Shown piece after piece: positions 50,039 to 58,287 of a stretch of DNA of 64,000 nucleotides. The position numbers were made by a program, and so were the translations under genes. The stretch's first letter is position 1. Each line of letters begins with the position of its first letter. Origin of the DNA: Aureimonas glaciei (lineage in GTDB: Bacteria; Pseudomonadota; Alphaproteobacteria; Rhizobiales; Rhizobiaceae); NCBI RefSeq assembly GCF_014643375.1, contig NZ_BMJJ01000003.1:434001-498000 (forward strand). Direction: 5' to 3'. The notes under the pieces are model-generated. The model was not told the origin of the DNA. It ran no database searches and was given only the letters and a program-made list of their open reading frames with translations.

Positions 50039-52617
50039 GGGCGCGCAAGCTCCCGAAGAGGAACGAGCCAGGGCAGGGCCACGAGGAAGGCGAGGGCGCC
50101 GAGGGCCGTGACCGCGGTGTAGTCCTGCCACAGGATGCCGATGCGGATATCGGCCGTACGACCGGCGGAGACGTAGCCGGCGAGGCAGCGCCAGACATGG
50201 AGCCCGGACAGGATCGCGCCGATCCCGGCATGCAGCGCGATATAGGCGAGGAAACTCGCGGTCACGGCGAAATAGGCATGGCTCGTCGGCGCGGGGATAT
50301 CGGCGAGGATGATCCAGACGGCGAGGGCGACCGCCGCCGCCTGCGCGACGACGGACGCGGTCAGCGCGAGCGTGGCGGGGCCGAGGCATCCGGAGGACGA
50401 CTGGACGCCGCGGAGCGCCAGCCGGACGAGCACCGCTGCGGCCAGCGTGGCCACGGCGAGCGGCACCGCCTTGGCGAGGGGCAGGTCCACCACCGCGGGC
50501 GCTGGCCATCCCGGCGCCACCAGCCACAGGAAGAGCGCCCCGAAGATTAGCGACGCGAAGACGGTGCCGTCGGCGAACAGCAGGAAGAGCGTGCCCCACC
50601 AGGAGGCCGGGCGCTCGACCTCGGCATGGATCGGCAGGCGCAGGCCGAGGCCCGCATCGACCGGCCCGATGTCGGAGCGGCGCCCGGAATCCTTGCTCCA
50701 GAGCAGGAACAGGCCGACCACCAGAACCAGCAGGAACGGCGTGGCGAGATAGACCTTGAAGAGAAGCGAGAGGACCACGGCGCCGATGGCGAGCGCCGTC
50801 CAGAGCGGGAGGAAGGTCAGTCGCGGCAGGATCGCGATGTGGTCGGGCTCGCCGGTCGCCATGTCGACGACCATGGTTTCCTGCCAGTCGTGGCGGGGCG
50901 TGGCGAGATAGCCCTCGCCCCGGCTCATCGCCTCGACCAGCATCGGATCGTCGCGCAGCGGCGCCCGCGACGACACCGTCGGGATCGCGAGAAAGGCATA
51001 GGCGCGGGGTGGGATCGCGGTGGCCCATTCCAGCGTCTCGGCGCGCCAGGGATCGGGTTTCGACGGCTTGCCGAAGCGGAACTGGAAGAGCATGTCGACG
51101 GCAAAGAGCGCAAAGCCCGCCGCTGTCACGAAGCCGCCGATCGACGAGACGAGGTTGGGTATTTCCCAGCCGAAGCCGGCGGGAAAGCTCGCCCAGCGGC
51201 GCGGCATGCCCATCAGGCCGGTGACGTGCATGATGAAGAAGGTCGCGTTGAAGCCGATGAAGATCAGCCAGAAGGCGAGCTTGCCGACGCCGTAGAGCGG
51301 CTGACGCCCGGTGAAGTGAGGCAGGTAGTAGTAGGCGGCCGCGAGCATCGGGAAGATAAAGCCGCCGACCAGAACATAGTGCATGTGCGCCACGACGAAA
51401 TGCGTGTCGTGCACCTGCCAGTCGAACGGCACCATGGCGAGCATGACGCCGGTCAGACCGCCGCAGACGAAGACGAAGAAGAAGCCGCAGAGATAGAGCA
51501 TGGGCACGCTCATCTTCGGCCGGCCGGCCATCAGCGTGCCGATCCAGAGAAAAATCTGGACGCCGGTGGGAATGGCGACGAGACCGCTCGCGGCCGAGAA
51601 GAAGGCCTGCGCCAGATGCGGGATGCCGACCGTGAACATGTGGTGCACCCACAGGCCGAAAGAGAGGAAGCCCATGGCCATGATCGAGACGACGATCCAG
51701 GAATAGCCGAGGAGTTGCTTGCGGGCGAGGACGGGCAGGATCGTCGACACCATGCCGGCCGCGGGCAGGAAGATGATGTAGACCTCGGGGTGCCCGAACA
51801 GCCAGAAGAGATGCTGCCAAAGCAGCGAGTCGCCGCCGCGCGTCGGGTCGAAGAAGGGCAGGTCGAAGGCCCGCTCGAGCTCGAGCAGCACCGAGCCGAG
51901 GATCAGCGGCGGGAAGCCGATGAGCATCATCCCCGCCGTCACCAGAATGTACCAGGCGAAGATCGGCATGCGCTGCAGGCTCATGCCGGGGGCGCGGAAT
52001 TTCAGGATCGAGACGGTGAGTTCGACCGCTGCCGCGATCGCGGAAATCTCGACGAAGGTGACGCCGAGGAGCCAGACGTCGGCGTTGATGCCGGGCGAAT
52101 GGCGGCCGGAAGAGAGCGGCGTGTACATGAACCAGCCGCTGTCGGGCGCATAGCCCGCCAGGAGCGCGACGATGAGGATCGCTCCCCCGAAGACGTAGCA
52201 CCAGAAGCCGAGTGCGGTCAGCCGGGGGAAGGCGAGGTCGCGGGCGCCCAGCATCTTCGGCAGGAAGTAGATGGCCAGCCCCTCGAACATCGGGATGGCG
52301 AAGAGGAACATCATCACCGTGCCATGCATGGTGAAGATCTGGTTGTAGAGCGCCGGGCCGACGAAGGCGCTGTCGGGCGACGCCAGCTGGGCGCGGATCA
52401 GCATGGCCAGGGCGCCGCCGATCGCGAAGAAGACGAAGGCCGCGATGATGAAGCGGCGGCCGAGCACCGTATGGTTCACCGAAGACAGCCGCCCCCAGCC
52501 GCGGGGCGTGTGCCAGATGCGTTCGAGCTCCCGCTCGGCCGAGCTCGCGCCTTTCGGCGCCTGGGTCAGCGCCGCGCCGACATCGGCGGGAAGGCCTTGG
52601 ATGGGGGTGTCGCTCAC
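50035..52617 (-). CDS. coxA: Cytochrome c oxidase subunits I and III fused (aa3 type)
   Basis: An 860-residue membrane protein. Residues 1-600 are subunit I: FTMHGTVMMFLFAIP (haem a His), FWLFGHPEVYIIFLPAAG (CuB His and the cross-linked Tyr), VHHMFTVG (CuB His pair), and HDTHFVVAHMHYVLVGG (haem a3 and a ligands). A short linker leads to a subunit III-like part (about 640-850) with WWGTLFLLFADGTVFASLIFG and YIALHAGIGAILSGLHVWRC. The start is the GTG at 52617, in a GTGA overlap with the coxB stop. Fused forms occur in several bacteria. Confidence 0.93.
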   Translation of the reverse strand: MSDTPIQGLPADVGAALTQAPKGASSAERELERIWHTPRGWGRLSSVNHTVLGRRFIIAAFVFFAIGGALAMLIRAQLASPDSAFVGPALYNQIFTMHGTVMMFLFAIPMFEGLAIYFLPKMLGARDLAFPRLTALGFWCYVFGGAILIVALLAGYAPDSGWFMYTPLSSGRHSPGINADVWLLGVTFVEISAIAAAVELTVSILKFRAPGMSLQRMPIFAWYILVTAGMMLIGFPPLILGSVLLELERAFDLPFFDPTRGGDSLLWQHLFWLFGHPEVYIIFLPAAGMVSTILPVLARKQLLGYSWIVVSIMAMGFLSFGLWVHHMFTVGIPHLAQAFFSAASGLVAIPTGVQIFLWIGTLMAGRPKMSVPMLYLCGFFFVFVCGGLTGVMLAMVPFDWQVHDTHFVVAHMHYVLVGGFIFPMLAAAYYYLPHFTGRQPLYGVGKLAFWLIFIGFNATFFIMHVTGLMGMPRRWASFPAGFGWEIPNLVSSIGGFVTAAGFALFAVDMLFQFRFGKPSKPDPWRAETLEWATAIPPRAYAFLAIPTVSSRAPLRDDPMLVEAMSRGEGYLATPRHDWQETMVVDMATGEPDHIAILPRLTFLPLWTALAIGAVVLSLLFKVYLATPFLLVLVVGLFLLWSKDSGRRSDIGPVDAGLGLRLPIHAEVERPASWWGTLFLLFADGTVFASLIFGALFLWLVAPGWPAPAVVDLPLAKAVPLAVATLAAAVLVRLALRGVQSSSGCLGPATLALTASVVAQAAAVALAVWIILADIPAPTSHAYFAVTASFLAYIALHAGIGAILSGLHVWRCLAGYVSAGRTADIRIGILWQDYTAVTALGALAFLVALPWLVPLRELARP

Positions 52618-53318
52618 GGGGTGGCCTCCTTGGCGGGGGCGCCGGCTTCTCGGCTCGCCGCGGCCAGCGCCGCTTCGAACGCCGCCGCCTCGTGCGCGAT
52701 GGCCTTGAACGTCATCGTGGTGTGCCCGACGCCGCAGAACTCGGAGCAGACCCCGCCGAACGTGCCCGCACGGTCGGCCTCGAGCCGGATCGTGTTCACA
52801 TGCCCCGGGATCGCGTCGATCTTGCCGCCGAGCCGCGGCACCCAGAAGGAATGGATCACGTCGGTCCCGATGACGCGGATGTCGACGGGACGGCCGACCG
52901 GAAGATGCAGGACATTCTCGGTTTCCGCGCCGCCTGGATAGCGGAAGGTCCAGGAAAACTGGCGCGGAACGGCCTCGACGACAGTGGCGCCGCTTCCAGG
53001 ATGCGGCAGCAGGCGTTCGCCCGTCGTCAGCGCGAAGACGAGCAGCGCCGTCAGCACCACGCCCGGAAAGGCCAGGCCGCCCCAGACCAGCCAGCGCTGG
53101 GGCGGAATGGATGCGCCGCGCCCGGGACGCAGGAGCGAAAAGGCGACGAGCCCCATGACGAACAGGAAGATCGCCGTCGCGCCCGACAGCATCACCCACC
53201 AGAGCAGCGCCGTGGATTGGGCGGCCGGTCCTGCCGGATCGAGGGCCGACAGGTTGCCAGCGCAGCCGCCGAGCCCACATGCCAAGGGAACGACGAAAAC
53301 CGGGCCGCGACGCGACAG
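52614..53318 (-). CDS. coxB: Cytochrome c oxidase subunit II (start codon uncertain)
   Basis: A CuA-containing subunit II of about 234 residues. The copper site is CSEFCGVGHTTM, a standard CxxxCxxxHxxM, with upstream His in VIHSFWVP. Two helices (about 35-60 and 75-95) anchor it. The N-terminus shows a lipobox, LGGC, after VFVVPLACG, so it is a lipoprotein. No ATG, GTG or TTG precedes a suitable signal peptide before the divergent DUF2231 gene; the best fit is CTG at 53316-53318, and an in-frame ATG at 53421-53423 would lie inside that gene. The end given for the 5' side is therefore uncertain. Confidence 0.8.
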   Translation of the reverse strand: MSRRGPVFVVPLACGLGGCAGNLSALDPAGPAAQSTALLWWVMLSGATAIFLFVMGLVAFSLLRPGRGASIPPQRWLVWGGLAFPGVVLTALLVFALTTGERLLPHPGSGATVVEAVPRQFSWTFRYPGGAETENVLHLPVGRPVDIRVIGTDVIHSFWVPRLGGKIDAIPGHVNTIRLEADRAGTFGGVCSEFCGVGHTTMTFKAIAHEAAAFEAALAAASREAGAPAKEATP

Positions 53319-53336
53319 GCCCGACCAGGAGCTGCC

Positions 53337-53837
53337 ATGAGCAAGACGACGTCCCCCGCCAGCCCCGTGATGCGCAAGGTCGCCGAGAAGGATGTGAGTT
53401 CGGCGATGGCGATCGCCGGTCATCCCATCCATGCCATGGCCGTCCATTTTCCCATCGCCCTGGCGATCGCGACACTCGGCGTCGACGTCTTCTACTGGTG
53501 GACGGGCGATCCGTTCTGGCTGCGGGCGGGCCTGTGGTCGGCCGGCTTCGCCTTCGCCTTCGGCGTCGCGGCGGGCCTCGTCGGCACGGCCGAGCTTCTC
53601 TTCGTGCCGGGCATCCGCTCGCGCGCGGCCAGCTGGACGCATGCGATCGCGGCGATGATGTTCATCTCCATCTGCGGGATGAACTGGGTGGTGCGCCTCG
53701 CCGAACCGAGCTCTGTCCTGCCGCTGGGGCTTGGACTGTCTGTGCTCGGCGCGATCTTCACGGGGCTGGCTGGCTGGCATGGCGGAAAGCTGATCCTGCA
53801 TCACGGGGTCGGCATCATGGTGTCAGACCAGGAATGA
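53337..53837 (+). CDS. DUF2231-domain membrane protein
   Basis: A 166-residue protein with AGGAG ahead of its ATG. AIAGHPIHAMAVHFPIALAIATLGVDVFYWW is the DUF2231 hallmark (paired His at start), and four helices follow. The family is often encoded with cytochrome oxidase or copper genes. It is divergent from coxB with only about 18 bases between starts, and its 3' end overlaps the convergent CopD-like gene by 23 bases. Function is unknown. Confidence 0.87.
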   Translation: MSKTTSPASPVMRKVAEKDVSSAMAIAGHPIHAMAVHFPIALAIATLGVDVFYWWTGDPFWLRAGLWSAGFAFAFGVAAGLVGTAELLFVPGIRSRAASWTHAIAAMMFISICGMNWVVRLAEPSSVLPLGLGLSVLGAIFTGLAGWHGGKLILHHGVGIMVSDQE

Positions 53838-54321
53838 TGTCGGCCGCGAAGCTGCGCAGGCCGCCCGGCTGAAAGACGAAGGCTGGAAGAGCGTCGAGGC
53901 TGATGTCGGGCTTGGCCAGCACCACCCAGAATATCGCGGTCATGATGCCCGACAGCGTTCCGACGCTGGCATAGACGCGCCAGCCGGCAAAACGACCGCC
54001 TTCGTCGAACACGGACAGGACGAGAAGTCCGACCCAGACGTGAAGAATGACGAGCAGGCCGACGAAGAAAAGCTTCAGCGCAAACCAGGGAACGAACAGT
54101 TCCTGCACGAGGATCAGCGCCGTCCCCGAGCCGATCGCGACGAAGGCCGCGGGCGAGATCACCGTGATGTAGGCAAACCTGGTGAACAGGTGCAGGCGGT
54201 GGAGCGAAGGGCCTTCGCCGGCCTTCCGCCTCTGGCCGAGAAGGATCGGCATCATGAGGATGCCGCCCGTCCAGACCGCCAGCGACACGACGTGCAGGAG
54301 CTTGAGCCAGACGACCGTCAC
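53815..54321 (-). CDS. CopD-like membrane protein
   Basis: A 168-residue protein with four helices and a GTG start overlapping the ctaG stop. VWLKLLHVVSLAVWTGGILMMP and HLFTRFAYITVISPAAFVAIGSGTAL match the CopD/HemJ-like family, which includes copper and haem-related membrane proteins. Placement directly after ctaG suggests a role in copper supply or haem handling for the aa3 oxidase. Its 3' end overlaps the DUF2231 gene on the other strand. Confidence 0.82.
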   Translation of the reverse strand: MTVVWLKLLHVVSLAVWTGGILMMPILLGQRRKAGEGPSLHRLHLFTRFAYITVISPAAFVAIGSGTALILVQELFVPWFALKLFFVGLLVILHVWVGLLVLSVFDEGGRFAGWRVYASVGTLSGIMTAIFWVVLAKPDISLDALPAFVFQPGGLRSFAADIIPGLTP

Positions 54322-55076
54322 CGGCTCGCCATCCCCAAGGCCCGCTCCCCCTCGACGAACTGCCGCAGGCGAATGAGCGCGGCGATGAGATTGGGCACGA
54401 TGGCGGGGACCCACATGATCATCCCGGCCAGTTGCTGATCTTCGAGCGCCGTCAGGCCGAAGGCCTCCGTCGTCAGGAAGTGATGCGCGTAGAGCGGCAC
54501 CGGGGCGAAGGTGATCAAGGCGCCCAGCAATCCCATCAGCGCGATGATCGCGAGATGGGCCAGTCCTCCCCGCAGCGCGGGCGTCTGCCGCGCCAGGAGG
54601 TCGCGCCAGACCAGGGCCGCCGTTCCGAGGAGGCTCGCTTCCATGATCCAGTAGAGGACATTGCTCGACAAGGCGGCCGCATAGGGCGCTGGTGCGTGCC
54701 AGACCCAGACGGTCGCGACATGGATCAGGACGAGCCAGGGCAGCCGAGCGCCTGAGGCCGCTCTCCCGGCGGGAAACGCCAGCGCGAGAAGCGGCGCGGC
54801 GACCGAGATGAGAAGCAGATGATGGACGACGCGGGCCGAGAACAGGGCCGACGAAAGCGCGCAGAGCGGCGAGACGAAGGCGACGAACAGCACGACGAGC
54901 GACAACGCATACCACCGCCGCCGGTCGGCTTGCCCCGCCATCGACGAACGCATCGACCAGAGCGGCAGGGTTGCCAGCGCGAAAACGCCGAGAAGCCACG
55001 GGTCGAGGTTCCAGGCGCTCGCAAGGTCCAAGGGCGTCGGCGGAGCACCGCAGTAGGGGACGGTGAGCATCGGCAT
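54318..55076 (-). CDS. ctaG: Cytochrome c oxidase assembly protein, CtaG (caa3) type
   Basis: A 252-residue protein with seven helices of the CtaG_caa3 family (DUF1404-like). The pattern VVHHLLLISVAAPLLALAFP, HAPAPYAAALSSNVLYWIMEASLLG, and LYAHHFLTTEAFGLTALEDQQLAGMIMW is characteristic. It helps insert copper or assemble the oxidase. It precedes the CopD-like gene and lies between the formate/nitrite channel and the oxidase genes. Confidence 0.9.
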   Translation of the reverse strand: MPMLTVPYCGAPPTPLDLASAWNLDPWLLGVFALATLPLWSMRSSMAGQADRRRWYALSLVVLFVAFVSPLCALSSALFSARVVHHLLLISVAAPLLALAFPAGRAASGARLPWLVLIHVATVWVWHAPAPYAAALSSNVLYWIMEASLLGTAALVWRDLLARQTPALRGGLAHLAIIALMGLLGALITFAPVPLYAHHFLTTEAFGLTALEDQQLAGMIMWVPAIVPNLIAALIRLRQFVEGERALGMASR

Positions 55077-55148
55077 CGTCGGGTTGGATCCTTGTTCGGG
55101 CAGCGTGGAACAGATCGGGTGCAGGAGCGCCTGGCGGAGTGTCGGGGC

Positions 55149-55997
55149 CTATCGGCCGCGCAGGTAGGCGTACCAGTAGGCAAGGCCGATCGACGCGCCG
55201 CCGACGACATTGCCAAGCGTCACCCAGAAGAGGTTGTAGGCAAAGCCGAGCACCGTGACGCTGGCAAAGGCCTCCGGCGCGCTGCCGGAGGCGGTCCAGA
55301 ATTCCGGCCCGGCGAAGCTGGCGATGGCCAGCGCCATCGGCACGATCGACATGTTCGCGACCGAATGCTCAAAGCCCGCGGCGACGAAGACGGTGATCGG
55401 GCCCGCGAGCGCCACGATCTTGCCGGGCACCGTCCGCGCGGCCTGGGCGACCCAGACGGCGAGGCAGACGAGCATGTTGGCGAGGATGCCCGAGGCGATC
55501 AGCGCGACGATGCCTTTGTCGACTTTCGTCCGGGCAGTTTCGAGCGCCGCGATGCCGACCGCGCCGTCACCCTGCCCATGGCCGCCTGCGCCGACGAAGA
55601 GCGATGCGATCAGCAGCGCGCCGACGAGATTGCCCGCATAGACGAGCCCCCAGAAGCGCCACATCGTCGAAGCGTCGAGCGTTTCCCGCATCCGGTTGAT
55701 CACCAGCATCGTATCGCCGGTGAAGAGTTCGGCTCCGGCGACGATGACAAGGACGAGGCCTACCGAAAAGACGAGGCCCCCCGCCACTTGCCGGAGGCCC
55801 GAAAACCCGTCGCCTCCCGAGACCGCGACGAGATAGGCGATGGCGCCGAAAGCGACATAGGCGCCGGCGAGAACGGCGAGGAGGAAGATGTCGCCGGACG
55901 GCTTCTTCACCTTGCCCGAGAGATAATCGAGCGCAATGCGGGCGGCTTCCGGGGGCGCGGCATCGACCGCCTTCACCTTCATCGCGTCCTCGGTCAT
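55149..55997 (-). CDS. Formate/nitrite transporter (FNT) family channel
   Basis: A 282-residue channel with six helices. The hallmark segments are LAGAYVAFGAIAYLV, ELFTGDTMLVINRM, VYAGNLVGALLIA, ILANMLVCLAVWVAQAA, FVAAGFEHSVANMSIVP and LGNVVGGASIGLAYWYAY. The central His is in FEHSVANM. It moves formate, nitrite or small acids. The start is the ATG at 55997 with GGAG six bases upstream. Neighbours are the aa3 oxidase genes; a link is not obvious. Confidence 0.92.
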   Translation of the reverse strand: MTEDAMKVKAVDAAPPEAARIALDYLSGKVKKPSGDIFLLAVLAGAYVAFGAIAYLVAVSGGDGFSGLRQVAGGLVFSVGLVLVIVAGAELFTGDTMLVINRMRETLDASTMWRFWGLVYAGNLVGALLIASLFVGAGGHGQGDGAVGIAALETARTKVDKGIVALIASGILANMLVCLAVWVAQAARTVPGKIVALAGPITVFVAAGFEHSVANMSIVPMALAIASFAGPEFWTASGSAPEAFASVTVLGFAYNLFWVTLGNVVGGASIGLAYWYAYLRGR

Positions 55998-56282
55998 GCA
56001 GGGCTCCGTCGATGCAACGGTCGGACAAATCCGTTTCGCTACGGGGTTGACCTGCCTAGATAGGCCGGTCCGCCGGATTGGACAGAGATCGAGAGGCGCC
56101 AAACTTTCGGGCCGGGCCGAAAGAGGACGCGTGGCCGCGGACGGGCCAAACAGAAAGCGTTTCTATTGCGACGACGCCATCGACTCGCATGACGGGCGGG
56201 ATCAGGAGCGGTCACTTGCCGTTCGTTTCCCGACCTTCCGGGAAGGCCCGAATGCGACCGGTTGCCTCGGCGCTTGAAGGCC
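55998..56282. other. Intergenic region upstream of the FNT channel
   Basis: About 285 bases; it holds the leftward promoter of the FNT gene and the 3' end of the L,D-transpeptidase gene. No gene is recognisable; an ORF across it is low in family signals. Confidence 0.4.
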
Positions 56283-57305
56283 TCAGCGTTCTGCCCCGGC
56301 GGGGCCGTCGAGCACCGCGTCGGGCCGGCTGACCTGGACGGCCGTCATCGAGGTCATGCTGGCGAGTTCCTTGGTGCCGAGGCGCTTCAGCATGTCGCGG
56401 AAGCTCGGATGCATACCGCCGTCGACGTAGCTCATGGGCGTGCCGCCACGCCCTTCCGACAGGAGGACCTGGAGGGTCTTGGCGTCCTCGGCGCGCTTGG
56501 CCAAAACTTCGGGCGCGATGCTCGTCTCGAGTGGCGGACAGGCTGCGGCCGCCTCGATCGGCAGGCCGTCCTTGCGGCGGGAGTCGAACACGTAGCGACC
56601 ACCGCAGGCTGCAACGTCGGGTTCCTTCCGCGTCACCTCGAAGATGTCGTAGCCGAGCTTCAGGTTGCGCCAGAAGGCGATGTTCGGATCCGCCCGGTGA
56701 CGCGCCATCTGGGCCGTCGTCATCCGGAACGGGAAGGACTGGACCTGGAAGTCGCCCTGGCCGAGCGCAAAGGCCCTTTCGGCCTCGGAATAGACCTGGC
56801 CGACGCCCTCGTCGGTCATGGCGAAGCAGCCCGACGAGGAGCAGGCGCCGTGCACCATCAGCGAGTCGCCGGTATAGCCGAGGGACTTTTCCAGCGGGTT
56901 CGGATAGCCGAGATTGAAGGAGCGGTGGAATTTGGAGTTCGGGTTCAACTGCGCCTGGGAGACGCGGTAGAAGCCCTCCGGTGCCTGGCGATCGCCGTTC
57001 GTCTTCTTCGGCCCGAGCTTGCCGGACCAGCGGCAGAGCGGATGGGTCTTCTGGAGCGCGTAGCGGCCGTCGGCGCCGAGCTTCCAGACCTCGAGCTCGC
57101 TTTCCTCCTTGAAGATGCGAACGAGGATCGATCCGGCGGGCCGAACCTTCACGTCGGCATAGGCCGGAAAGAGGTCCTTGTAGCCCGACTCCGTCACGGA
57201 CACGCATCCAGCCGCCGACATCAGACCGGCGAAGACGATCGCCAGGACTGCTGCGCGTGGAAAACCTCGTCCGACGCGTGCTCGATGTTCTGTGTGCATT
57301 TCCAT
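56283..57305 (-). CDS. L,D-transpeptidase (YkuD/ErfK-like) lipoprotein
   Basis: A 340-residue exported enzyme with a lipobox, SAAGC, at Cys34. The YkuD domain (about 60-220) has the catalytic MVHGACSSSGCFAMTD with the His and the two Cys of HxxxxxxGC. GFYRVSQAQLNPNSKFH matches the murein L,D-transpeptidase group seen in alphaproteobacteria, which make 3-3 crosslinks or anchor proteins. The C-terminal 120 residues hold an extra Cys-rich and helical tail. It is the second L,D-transpeptidase in this window. Confidence 0.88.
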   Translation of the reverse strand: MEMHTEHRARVGRGFPRAAVLAIVFAGLMSAAGCVSVTESGYKDLFPAYADVKVRPAGSILVRIFKEESELEVWKLGADGRYALQKTHPLCRWSGKLGPKKTNGDRQAPEGFYRVSQAQLNPNSKFHRSFNLGYPNPLEKSLGYTGDSLMVHGACSSSGCFAMTDEGVGQVYSEAERAFALGQGDFQVQSFPFRMTTAQMARHRADPNIAFWRNLKLGYDIFEVTRKEPDVAACGGRYVFDSRRKDGLPIEAAAACPPLETSIAPEVLAKRAEDAKTLQVLLSEGRGGTPMSYVDGGMHPSFRDMLKRLGTKELASMTSMTAVQVSRPDAVLDGPAGAER

Positions 57306-57607
57306 CCGAAGCGCTGAGTGGGCGACATCCGCCCATCATCGAGGGCGGGGCTGACGCGGACGTGACCTCGGGGGCGAGGCTGGTCGCGTGCGCCCCCAAG
57401 AGACGGGCCGATCCGGCGGAAGTGAGGCGGCCGGCCCTCAGGGTGTCTGGTGACGGCACTCGCCATGGTCGCCGAGCCCCGACCACCCGGCGCCAGAGAC
57501 GCACTCGTGAGAGCCCCGTGAACAGTGCGTCGCAGCATTCGGTGTTCACGACCGCATCTGCGCCGTCTAGGGTCCGGCCACGACCTTCCCATTGAAAGAG
57601 AGCCCGC
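57306..57607. other. Divergent promoter region between L,D-transpeptidase and yceI
   Basis: About 300 bases without a convincing gene. A GAAAGAGAG-type site just before 57608 is the ribosome site for yceI. Confidence 0.4.
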
Positions 57608-58216
57608 ATGAACCTCGTGAAATCCCTCATCATCGCCTCGACGGCCCTCGTCGGCGTGTCCGCTGCCTCGGCCCAGACCATCGGCGTTCCCGCGGGCAGC
57701 TATGTCAGCGACCCGACCCACACCAACGTCCTGTGGTCGGTCAGCCATTTCGGCGTCTCCAACTACATCGGCCGCTTCGACGGTATCTCCGCCACGCTCG
57801 AGATCGACCCGGCCGACCCGACACAGTCGAAGCTCACCGCCACGATCGACCCGGCGTCGGTCGACGTGAACTACCCCGCGGAAGACAAGGATTTCGCCGC
57901 CGAGATCGAAAGCGAAATGTTCCTCGACGCCGCGAAGTTCACCGAAATCACCTTCGTTTCGACCGAGATCAAGACCACCGGCGCCGACACCGGCACCGTC
58001 ACCGGTGATCTCACCTTCCACGGCGTGACCAAGCCGGTGACGCTCGACGTCAAGATGAACGCCGCGCTGAACCCGCACCCGATGACGAAGAAGCCGGTCG
58101 TCGGCTTTTCCGCCACCGGCACGATCAAGCGCTCGGAATTCGGCGTCGCGACGCTGGTCGGGCCGATCGGCGACGACGTCACGTTGACGATCGAGACCGA
58201 GTTCGTCCCGAAGTAA
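57608..58216 (+). CDS. yceI: Exported YceI-family protein
   Basis: A 202-residue lipocalin-like protein with a signal peptide ending at ASAQ (residue 23). GSYVSDPTHTNVLWSVSHFGVSNYIGRF opens the YceI domain, which runs to the end (TFHGVTKPVTLDVKMN, GFSATGTIKRSEFGV). YceI proteins bind isoprenoid chains such as polyprenyl pyrophosphate or quinones in a hydrophobic pocket. A terminator follows, then the b561-YceI fusion gene. Confidence 0.93.
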   Translation: MNLVKSLIIASTALVGVSAASAQTIGVPAGSYVSDPTHTNVLWSVSHFGVSNYIGRFDGISATLEIDPADPTQSKLTATIDPASVDVNYPAEDKDFAAEIESEMFLDAAKFTEITFVSTEIKTTGADTGTVTGDLTFHGVTKPVTLDVKMNAALNPHPMTKKPVVGFSATGTIKRSEFGVATLVGPIGDDVTLTIETEFVPK

Positions 58217-58232
58217 GGCGATCTCCCGTGAG

Positions 58233-58263
58233 AAGGGCCCGGTCGAAGGACGGGGCCCTTTTT
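58233..58263 (+). terminator. Rho-independent terminator after yceI
   Basis: AAGGGCCC and GGGCCCTT make a perfect 8-bp stem with a 12-base loop, followed directly by a T-run (TTTTT at 58259-58263). It lies 17 bases after the yceI stop. It implies that the next gene has its own promoter or depends on readthrough. Confidence 0.8.
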
Positions 58264-58287
58264 CGTGTCGGCGTGTTGGAGAAAACG

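Noticed and set aside
50626-52941. 771-codon plus-strand frame opposite the aa3 oxidase genes
   Set aside because: It is antisense to coxA and coxB with no family resemblance and a charge-rich shadow composition.
53192-53377. Short minus-strand frame beginning MRITGLAGDVV at the 5' end of coxB
   Set aside because: It is one base out of frame with coxB. It might point to a frameshift in the signal peptide, but the lipobox LGGC is in the coxB frame, so I kept the frame with an uncertain start.
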